A stretch of DNA of 64,000 nt, taken from assembly GCF_049546785.1 (NCBI RefSeq), contig NZ_JBMWAN010000003.1:310001-374000 (forward strand). The letters are read 5' to 3'. Below the pieces are notes generated by a model that saw only the letters and a program-made list of their open reading frames with translations, was not told the origin of the DNA and did no database searches. The stretch is from Nitrospira_D sp035465795 (GTDB lineage: Bacteria > Nitrospirota > Nitrospiria > Nitrospirales > Nitrospiraceae). The stretch's first letter is position 1; each line of letters begins with the position of its first letter. Positions 26,768 to 35,907 of this stretch are shown one piece after another. A program made the translations under genes and the position numbers.

Positions 26768-27535
26768 ATGAAATTCGAATTAGCAGTCACCGTTCGTGAA
26801 CAGGCCGGGAAGGGTGCCGCGCGCCAACTGCGCCGTAGTGGTCAAGTGCCCGCGGTGTTGTATGGTCAGGGAGAGTGCGTGTTGTTGACCGTCAATCCTG
26901 ACGAATTGGTCAAGATTCTTAAATCTCATGCCGGCGGATCGGCGCTGCTTGCATTGACGGTAAATGGAGCCAAGACAAAGCCGAATCGCAACGCATTGCT
27001 GCGTGATTACCAGGTCGATCCCATCACGGGCAGCATCCTGCATGCGGACCTGTTTGAAATTTCGATGGACAAGCCGATTCGAGTCAAGGTGCCGGTGCAT
27101 GTGGTGGGTGCGGTGCCAGCCGGTGTGAAGGAAGGCGGTGTCTTGCATCACAATGTGCGTGAGCTGCACGTCGAATGTTTGCCGGCGGTCTTGCCGGATC
27201 AGATCGAAGTCGATGCGTCTTCCTTGGCCGTCGGCCAGGGTATCTACTTGAAAGACCTCGCCAAGCGTGAGGGAGTGCGGTTCCTGGATGATGCCGACCA
27301 GATGATTGTCAGCGTGGCGGCGCCGATTTCCGATGCCAAGCTGGAAGCTCTCTTGACGGCGGGCGCGGGCGGGCCGGCCGAGACGGAAGTTGCAGCCAAG
27401 GGGAAGGAAGCGGCTGAAGGGGCGGAGGCCGGGAAAGCCGGAGCTGGAGCGGCTGCGGGAGAAGCCAAGGGCGGGGAGAAGAAGGAAGCCGGCAAGGAAG
27501 CCCCGAAGGCTGAAAAGAAGGACGCGAAGAAGTAG
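26768..27535 (+). CDS. rplY: 50S ribosomal protein L25/general stress protein Ctc
   Basis: 5S rRNA-binding ribosomal protein of the long CTC type. An L25 N-terminal domain (residues 1-92, with GKGAARQLRRSGQVPAVLYG) is followed by a TL5-type C-terminal beta domain to about residue 185, then a low-complexity Ala/Lys/Glu/Gly tail of about 60 residues. GGAGGAG lies just before the ATG. It is next to pth, the usual neighbour. Confidence 0.95.
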   Translation: MKFELAVTVREQAGKGAARQLRRSGQVPAVLYGQGECVLLTVNPDELVKILKSHAGGSALLALTVNGAKTKPNRNALLRDYQVDPITGSILHADLFEISMDKPIRVKVPVHVVGAVPAGVKEGGVLHHNVRELHVECLPAVLPDQIEVDASSLAVGQGIYLKDLAKREGVRFLDDADQMIVSVAAPISDAKLEALLTAGAGGPAETEVAAKGKEAAEGAEAGKAGAGAAAGEAKGGEKKEAGKEAPKAEKKDAKK

Positions 27536-27540
27536 TCACG

Positions 27541-28128
27541 GTGCGGCTCATCGTCGGGCTGGGCAATCCTGGTACGGCCTACGCTGGAACACGCCACAAT
27601 GTCGGGATAGGAGTCATCGAGAGGGCCGCGGCTCGATGGGGCATTTCACTCACCAGGCGCGGCATCGCCCTTCGAGGGTCCGGACGGCTTGGCGCGGTTC
27701 GACTAGAGCTTGCCGGTACCCTCGACTGGATGAATCTGACAGGCCCGCCGATCAAGGGCCTGCTACGCGAATTCAAGCTCACCCCAGAAGACCTCATCCT
27801 TGTTCACGATGATCTTGATTTAGAGCTAGGACGCCTGCGGATTAAGCAAGGCGGCGGCCACGGCGGCCACAATGGGATTAAGTCGGTCATCGAGGCCTTG
27901 GGGACACCTGATTTTGTCAGGGTCAAGATTGGAATCGGTCGGCCTGCTCCAAGGCAGGATTCTGCCGACTATGTGCTGGAAGTATTCTCGAATGATGAAA
28001 TTGAGGTCCTGACACCCTGTATCGAGCGTGCCGTGGATGCGTTGGAATGCCTGGCCCATCGAGGTGCGGCGGTTGCCATGAACCAGTTCAACGTCCGGGA
28101 GAAACCGACGGATGCGGATGCGCGATAG
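27541..28128 (+). CDS. pth: Peptidyl-tRNA hydrolase
   Basis: Releases tRNA from prematurely dropped peptidyl-tRNA. GTG start, MRLIVGLGNPGTAYAGTRHNVG with the catalytic histidine in RHN, then HDDLDLELGRLRIK and GGGHGGHNGIKS. The 195 residues are typical. It starts six bases after the rplY stop, so it is co-transcribed. Confidence 0.96.
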   Translation: MRLIVGLGNPGTAYAGTRHNVGIGVIERAAARWGISLTRRGIALRGSGRLGAVRLELAGTLDWMNLTGPPIKGLLREFKLTPEDLILVHDDLDLELGRLRIKQGGGHGGHNGIKSVIEALGTPDFVRVKIGIGRPAPRQDSADYVLEVFSNDEIEVLTPCIERAVDALECLAHRGAAVAMNQFNVREKPTDADAR

Positions 28129-28315
28129 TGAGGTTGTGACTTTCGGGGCATCCTCGGGTTGTCGATTGCGGGCAAAATCTCATCACCCAGCGTCTAGTGC
28201 CGTCACGAGTCATCAGTTTACTCCGAGCAATATGAATAAGGCAGGTGCTGTGCACACAGTCTGCCCTAATTCCGCTGGATGGGATCTCCAGCTTTGGGTG
28301 TCGTAAGCCATTCAT

Positions 28316-28345
28316 TTGACAGGTTCTTCAACGCTATGGTACCGT
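28316..28345 (+). promoter_or_regulatory. Probable promoter for the rpsF operon
   Basis: A perfect TTGACA at 28316-28321, with an 18-base spacer to TACCGT (three of six matches). It lies about 105 bases before rpsF. The rest of the 297-base pth-rpsF gap shows no gene. Confidence 0.45.
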
Positions 28346-28355
28346 CACCCGTTCA

Positions 28356-28404
28356 TCGCGCCAAATAGGCGCCCTACACCTTGCTCCCGACAGGTTCGGG
28401 GGCC
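28356..28404 (+). promoter_or_regulatory. rpsF leader with two small hairpins
   Basis: Two inverted repeats upstream of rpsF: GCGCC-AAATA-GGCGC and CCCGA-CAGGT-TCGGG. Known S6:S18 leaders in other bacteria bind the S6-S18 complex. The operon here encodes both proteins, but I could not match the published motif, so this is a candidate only. Confidence 0.35.
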
Positions 28405-28425
28405 TTTGTCCAGGAGGATCGCTGC

Positions 28426-28773
28426 ATGGAGCTCTACGAGTCTCTGTTCATTATTCGTCCGTCCGTCTCCGACGAGGAGACCAAGGCGCTCATCGAGAAG
28501 ATGAAGGGCGTTGCCGATAAGACCGGCGCGCAATTCATCAAGGCCGAAAATTGGGGTAAGAAGAAGCTCGCCTATGAGGTGCGGCGTGAGCGGAAGGGCA
28601 CCTACGCCTACTTCTACTTCAAGGCGCCGAACAACACTGTCGGAGAATTGGAGCGGGCCTACCGGTTGGAAGACAACATCATCAAGTTCCTCACGATCCA
28701 TCATGAAAAGGAACTGGTAGAGAGACGTCCGCTGGAGCCCACGGCTCAGGAGTCTGACGGTGGCCGGATTTAA
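28426..28773 (+). CDS. rpsF: 30S ribosomal protein S6
   Basis: Binds 16S rRNA with S18. The 115 residues begin MELYESLFIIRPSVSDEETK and contain WGKKKLAYEVRRERKGTYAYF and the RLEDNIIKFL motif. The ATG at 28426 has AGGAGG upstream. The last codons overlap ssb by 14 bases. Confidence 0.95.
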   Translation: MELYESLFIIRPSVSDEETKALIEKMKGVADKTGAQFIKAENWGKKKLAYEVRRERKGTYAYFYFKAPNNTVGELERAYRLEDNIIKFLTIHHEKELVERRPLEPTAQESDGGRI

Positions 28774-29164
28774 TAAAGTCATTCTCATGGGGAATCTCAC
28801 CCGGAATCCCGAGTTGCGGTACACGCCGAACGGGACGCCGGTTGCGAGCTTCGGCCTGGCGGTGAGCCGCCGGTTCAAGCAGGGTGAGGATCTCAAGGAG
28901 GAAGTGTGTTTTGTCGATATCGTGGTGTTCGGCAAGCAGGCCGAGCACTGCGGGCAGTATTTAAGTAAAGGCAACGGGGCGATCATCGAGGGCCGCTTGC
29001 AACAGCGCCGTTGGGAAACGGAAGACGGCCAAAAGCGCAGCAAGCACGAAGTGGTCGCGCAGAGCGTGACGTTCATGCCCAAGCGGCAGGATGGCGGCGG
29101 GGCTGGAGGCGGCGAGGCGCCGGTCCACGATGATCCCAGCTATGAGTTCGACGAACAGGCATAA
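28760..29164 (+). CDS. ssb: Single-stranded DNA-binding protein
   Basis: OB-fold protein coating ssDNA in replication and repair. It starts GTG (MAGFNKVILMGNLTRNPELRY split as MAGFNKVILMGNL and TRNPELRYTPNG). The OB fold covers residues 1-105, followed by a short Gly/Glu linker and an acidic tip ending in EFDEQA rather than the classical DDDIPF. The 134 residues are short for SSB. It lies between rpsF and rpsR, as in many bacteria. Confidence 0.95.
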   Translation: MAGFNKVILMGNLTRNPELRYTPNGTPVASFGLAVSRRFKQGEDLKEEVCFVDIVVFGKQAEHCGQYLSKGNGAIIEGRLQQRRWETEDGQKRSKHEVVAQSVTFMPKRQDGGGAGGGEAPVHDDPSYEFDEQA

Positions 29165-29187
29165 TCGGGACGAATGAGGAGGCAGTG

Positions 29188-29463
29188 ATGGAACGAAGCG
29201 GGAGTATGGGTGGCGGTGACCGGCGCGACAACGGTGGCGGAGGCGGGCGGTTGTTCCAGCGTCGGCGGCCTTGCCGGTTTTGTCTGGACAAGGCGCCGAT
29301 CGATTTCAAGGATGCCGGTTTGCTGCGGAATTTTCTGACGGAACGGGGCCGTATTGTCCCGCGCCGGATTTCAGGAAACTGTATGGGCCATCAGCGTGAA
29401 CTGACCGTGGCGATCAAGCGGGCCCGGCATATTGCGATCATCAGCTTTGCTGAGGAGAGATAG
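29188..29463 (+). CDS. rpsR: 30S ribosomal protein S18
   Basis: Partner of S6 in the small subunit platform. A Gly-rich N-terminal extension precedes RRPCRFCLDKAPIDFKD, with a CxxC pair suggesting the zinc-binding form, then NFLTERGRIVPRRISG and HQRELTVAIKRARHIA. The ATG at 29188 follows AGGAGG by five bases; the GTG at 29185 is too close. Confidence 0.95.
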   Translation: MERSGSMGGGDRRDNGGGGGRLFQRRRPCRFCLDKAPIDFKDAGLLRNFLTERGRIVPRRISGNCMGHQRELTVAIKRARHIAIISFAEER

Positions 29464-29468
29464 AGCGC

Positions 29469-30113
29469 GTGACGGAGCCCTGCGGCATGAAGGCGTGGGA
29501 GGATGGCGCATCGCCTGGAATCACGATGGATCTGCTCACACCAAATCTTGCAGACATTACGCCCGAAGGGTTGTCGCTGACAGGCGACGTCACCGGGGAC
29601 GAGATCGGATTGACTCGCGAAGATACGATTCTGAGCGGGCCGCTGGCCGTCGGTTTGGACCTCACGAAGGTGGAGAATACCGTCTGCCTGACCGGGGTGG
29701 TCGAAGGCACCGCCGTACGGGAGTGTGTGCGATGCCTGAAGGATTTCGAGGAACCGGTCGCGTTTTCGCTGCGCGTGGTATTCGAGCCTGAACCCAAGGC
29801 CAAGCCCAAGGCGGGGCCTCCTGCGGCGAAGCGCGTTGATGCGCGAAAGAAACAGCCTGAGCCGGTTGAGGCGGAGGCTGAGGAGACGGCCGACGAGATT
29901 TATCACTATCAAGGCGATCATCTTGATCTGGCTCCGATGTTGCGCGAGCAAGTCATTCTCTCGGCGCCTATGCACCCCTTGTGCAAGGATGACTGCGCGG
30001 GGCTGTGTGCCCATTGCGGAAAAGATTTGAACGAAGGGCTCTGTCGGTGTCCGGTGGAGCCGGCGAGTAATCCGTTTCATGTGCTGCGGGGCTTGAAAAC
30101 TGAACCGAAGTGA
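29469..30113 (+). CDS. yceD: DUF177/YceD family protein
   Basis: Conserved protein encoded just before rpmF in most bacteria, with a proposed role in 23S rRNA or ribosome synthesis. It has 214 residues and a GTG start. The conserved ECVRCL motif is near residue 90, a Lys/Ala-rich insertion lies around 105-140, and the C-terminal cysteine cluster CKDDCAGLC-AHCGKDLNEGLCRC resembles a zinc site. It is 46 bases upstream of rpmF. Confidence 0.88.
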   Translation: MTEPCGMKAWEDGASPGITMDLLTPNLADITPEGLSLTGDVTGDEIGLTREDTILSGPLAVGLDLTKVENTVCLTGVVEGTAVRECVRCLKDFEEPVAFSLRVVFEPEPKAKPKAGPPAAKRVDARKKQPEPVEAEAEETADEIYHYQGDHLDLAPMLREQVILSAPMHPLCKDDCAGLCAHCGKDLNEGLCRCPVEPASNPFHVLRGLKTEPK

Positions 30114-30159
30114 CGCCGAGCCGAAGGCTCCGGCGTGTTGAACGTGGGAAGGAGTTGCC

Positions 30160-30345
30160 ATGCCTAATCCGAAACATAAACATTCACGGGCCAGACGCGA
30201 CAAGCGACGCACCCAGAAGCTGCGCATGACGCCCCCGGGCATGTCCGTGTGTCCACAGTGTCACGAGCTGAAGTTGCCGCATTACACCTGTTTGAACTGC
30301 GGGACCTACAAGGGCAAAGCCGTCATTCAGGTCGAAGAGTCGTAA
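30160..30345 (+). CDS. rpmF: 50S ribosomal protein L32
   Basis: 61-residue protein starting MPNPKHKHSRARRDKRRTQK, with a zinc ribbon made of CPQC and CLNC, i.e. the zinc-containing form. GGAAGGAG lies upstream of the ATG. Found between yceD and plsX, the classical order. Confidence 0.96.
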   Translation: MPNPKHKHSRARRDKRRTQKLRMTPPGMSVCPQCHELKLPHYTCLNCGTYKGKAVIQVEES

Positions 30346-30361
30346 CCCGGATCGACGAGGA

Positions 30362-30393
30362 AGGGCCGCGAGACCGCTCGTGTCTCGCGCCCT
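30362..30393 (+). terminator. Hairpin after rpmF
   Basis: CGCGAGAC / GTCTCGCG stem with a 7-base loop, extended by AGGG/CCCT after one bulged base. No T tract, so possible attenuation between rpmF and plsX. Confidence 0.4.
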
Positions 30394-30511
30394 AGTCACC
30401 CGTCCTGTTGTGCGCCTCGTCCGTCTGCGTTAAGCTTTCGGCGCAGTTCTGACCATTACGGGTGTCACGCGTGTTCAGCCAGCTATTCCAATTTTGAGCA
30501 CATTATCCCGC

Positions 30512-31534
30512 ATGAAGATCGCGCTTGATGCGATGGGGGGGGACCACGGTCCCGCGCCCTGTATCGAAGGCGCCCTCCAGGCCGCGAAAGAGCTTGACGT
30601 CGATGTCGTGCTCGTCGGCGACGAGGTGACGCTCAAGCAGGAGTGCGCCCGCCTCGGATTAGCGGATGCCCGCCTGACCATTCGTCATGCGCCTCAAGTC
30701 GTCGAAATGCATGAATCGCCAGCGACGGTCGCCAGGAAGAAACGCGACTCGTCGATCTGGATCGCAACTGAGCTCGTGAAGAGCGGCGAGGCCAGCGCCA
30801 TCGTGAGTCCCGGCAATACCGGCGCAAGCATGGTCGCGTCATTTTTTGTGCTGGGCCTGACCAAGGGCGTCGAACGTCCGGCGATTGCCACCAGTCTGCC
30901 GACGCTCACCGGGGAAGCCATCATGCTGGATGTGGGGGCCAACGTCGATTGCACGGCGAAGCACCTCGAACAGTTCGGCTTGATGGGGAATGAGTACGGC
31001 AAGCATCTCTTTCGCAAACCCAATCCCCGCGTCGGTCTCCTGAGCATCGGTGAGGAAGACAGCAAAGGCAACGAAGTCACCAAGGAAGCGTTCAAGCTGC
31101 TAAAGGCCAGCGCGTTGAACTTCATCGGGAACGTCGAAGGACGCGACGTCTATAGCGGCACGGCGGATGTCGTCGTGTGCGACGGCTTTATCGGCAATGT
31201 CGCATTGAAAATTTCAGAAGGCGTGGCCGATACCATCAAGAAACTCCTGCTCAAGGAAATTTCCAGCTCGTGGCTGGGTCGGTTGGCCTATCCGCTCATT
31301 GCGACACCGCTGCTCAATTTAAAGCGCAGGATCGACTACGCCGAGTTCGGCGGGGCTCCGTTGCTCGGGGTCAATGGTATCACGATCATCTGTCATGGCC
31401 GGTCGTCGGCCAAAGCCATCAAGAACGCCATCAAGCGCGCCAAAGGCATGGCCGAAGGGCGTGTCCACGAGTTGATCCAGCGCGATATTGAAGACAGCCT
31501 CAGCGGTACCCCCCCCGTGGAGTCACCGTCATGA
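30512..31534 (+). CDS. plsX: Phosphate acyltransferase PlsX
   Basis: Converts acyl-ACP to acyl-phosphate for phospholipid synthesis. It starts MKIALDAMGGDHGPAP and contains HAPQVVEMHESP, SPGNTGASMVASF, DVGANVDCTAKHL and VVCDGFIGNVALK. The ATG at 30512 gives 340 residues; a TTG at 30494 has no support. The 3' end overlaps fabH by ATGA. Confidence 0.95.
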   Translation: MKIALDAMGGDHGPAPCIEGALQAAKELDVDVVLVGDEVTLKQECARLGLADARLTIRHAPQVVEMHESPATVARKKRDSSIWIATELVKSGEASAIVSPGNTGASMVASFFVLGLTKGVERPAIATSLPTLTGEAIMLDVGANVDCTAKHLEQFGLMGNEYGKHLFRKPNPRVGLLSIGEEDSKGNEVTKEAFKLLKASALNFIGNVEGRDVYSGTADVVVCDGFIGNVALKISEGVADTIKKLLLKEISSSWLGRLAYPLIATPLLNLKRRIDYAEFGGAPLLGVNGITIICHGRSSAKAIKNAIKRAKGMAEGRVHELIQRDIEDSLSGTPPVESPS

Positions 31535-32505
31535 GGGCGCGTATCACCGGCACCGGTTCCTATGCTCCCGCTCGGATTATGACCAACGCGGACCTTGAGG
31601 GTTTGGTTGCCACGTCCGACGAGTGGATCCGCGAACGGACCGGGATTCGCGAGCGCCACATCGCCGCGACCGGTGAAGCCTGTTCCGACCTAGCGGTCCA
31701 AGCCGGCAAGCGCGCACTGGCCGCAGCCGGCGTGGCGCCGGCTGATCTCGATATGATTCTTGTCGCCACCTGTACGGGGGATTACCCCCTTCCTGCTACG
31801 GCTTGCCTGGTGCAATACCAATTGGGGGCGACTAAAGCGGCTGCCTGTGATTTGGCGGCCGCCTGTTGTGGCTTTGTCTATGCGCTGTCGGTGGCCGATG
31901 CCTATGTGCGCACCGGTATGAAGCATGTGCTGGTCATCGGGTCGGAAGTGATGTCGGCGATTACCGATTGGACGGATCGCAATACCTGTGTGTTGTTCGG
32001 TGACGGTGCCGGGGCAGCGGTCATCAGCGCAAGCGATGGCGAGCGGGGGATTCTTTCCACCCATCTGCGTTCGGACGGGGCGCTCTGTGACTTGATCGCG
32101 GTGCCTGCCGGCGGATCGAGACAGCCGGCGTCGGAAAAAGTCGTGGGCGAGCGTCTGCAGTATATCAAGATGAAGGGGAATGAGACGTTCAAAGTGGCCG
32201 TCCGATCGCTCGAGGAAATCGCCCGCGAAACGTTGGCTGCTAATCAGCTCACGATCGATGCGCTGGATTTGTATGTCCCCCATCAAGCCAACATGCGTAT
32301 TTTGAATGCCGTGTCCGACCGGCTGGGTCTTCCCAAAGAGAAAATCATGTTGAATCTCGATCGGTACGGCAATACGTCCGCCGCGTCGATTCCGATTGCA
32401 CTCGATGAAGCGGTCCGTGCCGGACGGGTGAAGGACGGCTCACTGGTGATGCTGGGAGCATTCGGTGCCGGTCTGACCTGGGCCTCGGCATTAATCAGGT
32501 GGTAG
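31531..32505 (+). CDS. fabH: 3-oxoacyl-ACP synthase III
   Basis: Starts fatty-acid synthesis by condensing acetyl-CoA with malonyl-ACP. The catalytic triad is visible: Cys in DLAAACCGFVYAL, His in VPHQANMRI and Asn in DRYGNTSAASIP. The N-terminus shows ITGTGSYAPARIMTN. The 324 residues are typical. Coupled to plsX. Confidence 0.96.
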   Translation: MRARITGTGSYAPARIMTNADLEGLVATSDEWIRERTGIRERHIAATGEACSDLAVQAGKRALAAAGVAPADLDMILVATCTGDYPLPATACLVQYQLGATKAAACDLAAACCGFVYALSVADAYVRTGMKHVLVIGSEVMSAITDWTDRNTCVLFGDGAGAAVISASDGERGILSTHLRSDGALCDLIAVPAGGSRQPASEKVVGERLQYIKMKGNETFKVAVRSLEEIARETLAANQLTIDALDLYVPHQANMRILNAVSDRLGLPKEKIMLNLDRYGNTSAASIPIALDEAVRAGRVKDGSLVMLGAFGAGLTWASALIRW

Positions 32506-32547
32506 GGGGAAGCACCGGCTACGGTCCATTTTCAGCAACTTTTCCCG

Positions 32548-32577
32548 TTGACATTCCACGCCATTTCTAAGATATCT
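32548..32577 (+). promoter_or_regulatory. Possible promoter for fabD
   Basis: Perfect TTGACA at 32548-32553 followed by GATATC at a 17-base spacing (three of six). The predicted start would be only a few bases before the fabD ATG at 32586, giving little or no leader. The -10 is weak. Confidence 0.35.
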
Positions 32578-32585
32578 AGCTCCCT

Positions 32586-33536
32586 ATGAATTCAGGAATC
32601 GGGTTGGTTTTTCCAGGGCAGGGTTCACAGTCGGTCGGCATGGGGAAAGCGCTCTGCGAGGCCCATCCGATCCTAAAAGAGGTATACGCCGAAGCCTCTT
32701 CCGTCCTGGGCTACGATAGCGCCGCGCTCTGTTTCGAAGGCCCGGCAGAGCGGTTGAATCTCACGGAGAATACCCAGCCGGCGCTGCTTGTGAGCAGTAT
32801 TGCCGCGTTGAAAACATTGGACTCGGCGGGGCTCAACCCGATCGCGGTAGCCGGTCACAGCCTGGGAGAGTATTCTGCCCTGGTCGCGGCGGGGGGGCTC
32901 TCGTTTCAAGATGCGGTTGGGTTGGTGCAGAAGCGCGGTCGGTATATGTCTGAGGCCGTGGCGCCGGGAACCGGCCAAGTGGCGGCGCTGCTCGGGTTGA
33001 CGCCGGATGTGGTGCGCGAGGTATGCTGTGAGGCGTCTTCGGTCGGTGTGGTCGCTGCCGCCAATTTCAATTCCCCTGGGCAGGTGGTGATTGCAGGAGA
33101 AAAAGCCGCAGTGGAACGGGCGATTGAATTGGCAAAGGGAAAGGGTTGCAAGAAGGCGATTCCCTTGCCGGTCAGTGTCCCGGTTCACACGCCACTGATG
33201 CAAACGGCGGCGGATCGCCTCGCGAAGGATCTTGCGGCGGTGCAATGGTCCGATCTCAAGATGCCGCTCATCAACAACGCCGACGCGAAGGCGATCAGCC
33301 GGGCCGCAGATATTCCACCCTCCTTGGTTCGCCAACTGCCCTCTTCCGTTCTCTGGGAGGATTCGGTCCATGCGATGGCGAAGATGGGTGTGACCACGTT
33401 TGTCGAAGTCGGGCCTGGCACGGTGTTGACAGGATTGATCAAGCGCATTGTGCCCGAGGCCAAATTACTGAACGTCAATGATCCGAAGTCGCTGGATGCC
33501 ACGCTGCAGGCGCTGAGCGCGACGCATTCAGCCTGA
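32586..33536 (+). CDS. fabD: Malonyl-CoA:ACP transacylase
   Basis: Loads malonate onto ACP. The 316 residues show the N-terminal FPGQGSQSVGMG, the nucleophile elbow GHSLGEYSAL, and the histidine region VPVHTPLM. It lies 80 bases after fabH and 27 bases before fabG. Confidence 0.96.
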   Translation: MNSGIGLVFPGQGSQSVGMGKALCEAHPILKEVYAEASSVLGYDSAALCFEGPAERLNLTENTQPALLVSSIAALKTLDSAGLNPIAVAGHSLGEYSALVAAGGLSFQDAVGLVQKRGRYMSEAVAPGTGQVAALLGLTPDVVREVCCEASSVGVVAAANFNSPGQVVIAGEKAAVERAIELAKGKGCKKAIPLPVSVPVHTPLMQTAADRLAKDLAAVQWSDLKMPLINNADAKAISRAADIPPSLVRQLPSSVLWEDSVHAMAKMGVTTFVEVGPGTVLTGLIKRIVPEAKLLNVNDPKSLDATLQALSATHSA

Positions 33537-33563
33537 AGTCTCACGTTAAACAAGGAACTCGGT

Positions 33564-34307
33564 ATGTCATTGCAAGGACGAGTCGCGATTGTCACCGGGG
33601 CTGCCCAGGGTATCGGACGGGCCATTGCGGAAGCGTTGGCGCAAGCGGGCGCGGATATCGTGGTGGCGGATCTCGATCCCAGCCGCTCCGAGGATACGGT
33701 GAAGGCCATCGAGGCAGCGGGTCGGAAGGCGCTGAACGTGAAGGTCAACGTCGCCGATGCCAACGATACCAAGGCGATGGTTGAGCAGGTGATGAAGGCG
33801 TGGGGGAAGGTCGACATCCTGGTCAACAATGCCGGCATCACGCGCGACGGGCTGCTGCTGCGGATGAAGGAAGAGGATTGGAACCTGGTGATGCAGGTGA
33901 ATCTGAACGGCACCTTCAATTGCACGAAGGCCGTCTTGCAGCCGATGACCAAGCAGCGGTATGGTCGCATCGTCAACATTGCCTCGATCGTGGGCGTCAT
34001 GGGCAATGCCGGTCAGGCGAATTATTCGGCCTCGAAGGCGGCGGTGATCGGGTTTACCAAGACCGTCGGCCGGGAATATGCCAGCCGCAACGTCACGGTG
34101 AATGCCGTCGCGCCGGGGTTCATCGATACGGCGATGACGCACGGGTTGCCGGCGGATGTCAAAGAGACCTTGCAGAAGCAGATTCCGTTGGGACGGCTCG
34201 GGACACCGGCTGATATTGCGGCAGCGGTGCGGTTTCTTGTCTCGGAGGAGGCTGCGTATATTACCGGCCATGTTTTGCATGTGAATGGCGGCATGTTAAT
34301 GGTATAG
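33564..34307 (+). CDS. fabG: 3-oxoacyl-ACP reductase
   Basis: Short-chain dehydrogenase for the first reduction of the elongation cycle. TGAAQGIGRAIAEAL is the NADP-binding motif, NNAGITRDGLL follows, and the active site is Ser in IASIVG plus YSASKAAVIGF (Tyr-x3-Lys). The 247 residues are standard for FabG. Confidence 0.96.
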   Translation: MSLQGRVAIVTGAAQGIGRAIAEALAQAGADIVVADLDPSRSEDTVKAIEAAGRKALNVKVNVADANDTKAMVEQVMKAWGKVDILVNNAGITRDGLLLRMKEEDWNLVMQVNLNGTFNCTKAVLQPMTKQRYGRIVNIASIVGVMGNAGQANYSASKAAVIGFTKTVGREYASRNVTVNAVAPGFIDTAMTHGLPADVKETLQKQIPLGRLGTPADIAAAVRFLVSEEAAYITGHVLHVNGGMLMV

Positions 34308-34398
34308 ATGACAAGCGGGCTTCGAGAGGTTGGGCTGCAGCATATCCCCATGCTGTAGTGCAGGGTCAGTCACATTGGGGAAGGAGGTAGGCAGATCG

Positions 34399-34632
34399 AT
34401 GGCAACTGTTGATGAGCGTGTGAAGAAGATCATCGCCGAGCAGCTCGGTGTTGAGGAAGATGAAGTGACTCCCGAAGCGTCCTTTGTGGAAGACCTTGGC
34501 GCCGATTCGCTCGATACCGTCGAGCTGGTGATGGCGCTCGAAGAAGAATTCGAAATCGAGATTCCCGACGAAGATGCGGAAAAGATCCTCACGGTCGGGA
34601 AGGCGCTGGACTACATTAAAGAGAAGGCCTAA
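34399..34632 (+). CDS. acpP: Acyl carrier protein
   Basis: 77-residue acidic helical protein carrying the phosphopantetheine arm on the Ser of GADSLDTVELVMALEEEF. The ATG at 34399 has GGAGGTAGG upstream. It lies between fabG and fabF, the canonical place. Confidence 0.97.
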   Translation: MATVDERVKKIIAEQLGVEEDEVTPEASFVEDLGADSLDTVELVMALEEEFEIEIPDEDAEKILTVGKALDYIKEKA

Positions 34633-34647
34633 GCAGGCGCATTTTCT

Positions 34648-35898
34648 ATGGCTGATCGAACGACACGTCGCATCGTCGTGACCGGTTTGGGGCTGATCAC
34701 GCCTCTTGGCACCGGTGTGGAGAAAACCTGGACCGCACTTTGTGCCGGGCAATCCGGGATCGGGCGGATTACTAAGTTCGATCCCACCGGCTATGATGCC
34801 CAGATTGCGGGCGAGGTGCGAGATTTCGATCCCGGGCGGTTCATCGAGAAAAAAGAAATCAAGAAGATGGACACGTTCATCCATTATGCCGTGGGTGCGG
34901 CCCAATTGGCGGTGGATGATGCCGCGCTGAAGGTCGCTCCGGAAGAGGCGACCAAGGTGGGGGTATACATCGGATCGGGCATCGGCGGCCTTGGCTCGAT
35001 CGAGCACTATCATGACGTGCTCAAGGAGAAAGGGCCGGGTCGCGTGTCGCCATTTTTTATTCCGATGACGATCATCAATCTGGCCTCCGGCCAGGTGGCG
35101 ATTCGTATCGGCGCCAAAGGACCGAACTCCTGTGCTGTCACGGCCTGCGCGACCGGCAACCACTGCATCGGTGATGCGTTCCGATTGATCCAGCGGGGAG
35201 ACGCCGATGTCATGGTGGCGGGCGGCGCCGAAGCGGCGATCACGCCGTTGGGAGTGGCCGGGTTCGCTGCGGCAAAAGCCCTGTCGTTCAGAAATGACGA
35301 ACCGACGAGGGCCAGTCGGCCGTTCGATAAGGATCGGGATGGCTTCGTGCTCGGCGAAGGCGCCGGCGTGGTCGTGCTGGAAGAACTCGAGCATGCGCGC
35401 CTCCGCGGTGCGCGGATTTATGCCGAGCTCATCGGCTATGGCATGAACAGCGACGCCTATCACATTACGGCACCGCCGGAAGAAGGGGAAGGCGCCGTTC
35501 GCTGCATGGAACTGGCGTTGAAGGACGCCGGTATTGCGAAAGATCAGATCGGCTACATCAATGCCCATGGCACGTCAACCATGGCTGATGCGATCGAGAC
35601 GCGGGCAATCAAGCAGGTGTTCGGCGAGCAGGCCTATAAGATTCCCGTGAGTTCGACCAAGTCGATGACGGGCCATTTGCTCGGCGCCGCCGGAGGCATT
35701 GAGGCTGTGTTCAGCATTCTCGCGCTCCACCACGGGATACTTCCTCCGACGATCAACCTCGAGAATCCTGATCCGGCCTGCGATCTCGACTATGTTCCCA
35801 ACAAGGCGCGGGCGGTTCCCATCAAGGTTGCGCTCTCCAATTCGTTCGGATTCGGGGGCGTCAATGCCTGCCTGATTTTCAGGCGTCTGGAAGCGTAG
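34648..35898 (+). CDS. fabF: 3-oxoacyl-ACP synthase II
   Basis: Elongating condensing enzyme. Catalytic Cys is in VTACATGNHCIGDAF, the two histidines in NAHGTSTMADAIET and SMTGHLLGAAGGIEAVF, and the N-terminus reads RRIVVTGLGLITPLG. The 416 residues are standard. Fifteen bases after acpP and ten before rnc. Confidence 0.97.
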   Translation: MADRTTRRIVVTGLGLITPLGTGVEKTWTALCAGQSGIGRITKFDPTGYDAQIAGEVRDFDPGRFIEKKEIKKMDTFIHYAVGAAQLAVDDAALKVAPEEATKVGVYIGSGIGGLGSIEHYHDVLKEKGPGRVSPFFIPMTIINLASGQVAIRIGAKGPNSCAVTACATGNHCIGDAFRLIQRGDADVMVAGGAEAAITPLGVAGFAAAKALSFRNDEPTRASRPFDKDRDGFVLGEGAGVVVLEELEHARLRGARIYAELIGYGMNSDAYHITAPPEEGEGAVRCMELALKDAGIAKDQIGYINAHGTSTMADAIETRAIKQVFGEQAYKIPVSSTKSMTGHLLGAAGGIEAVFSILALHHGILPPTINLENPDPACDLDYVPNKARAVPIKVALSNSFGFGGVNACLIFRRLEA

Positions 35899-35907
35899 CG
35901 CGAGACT

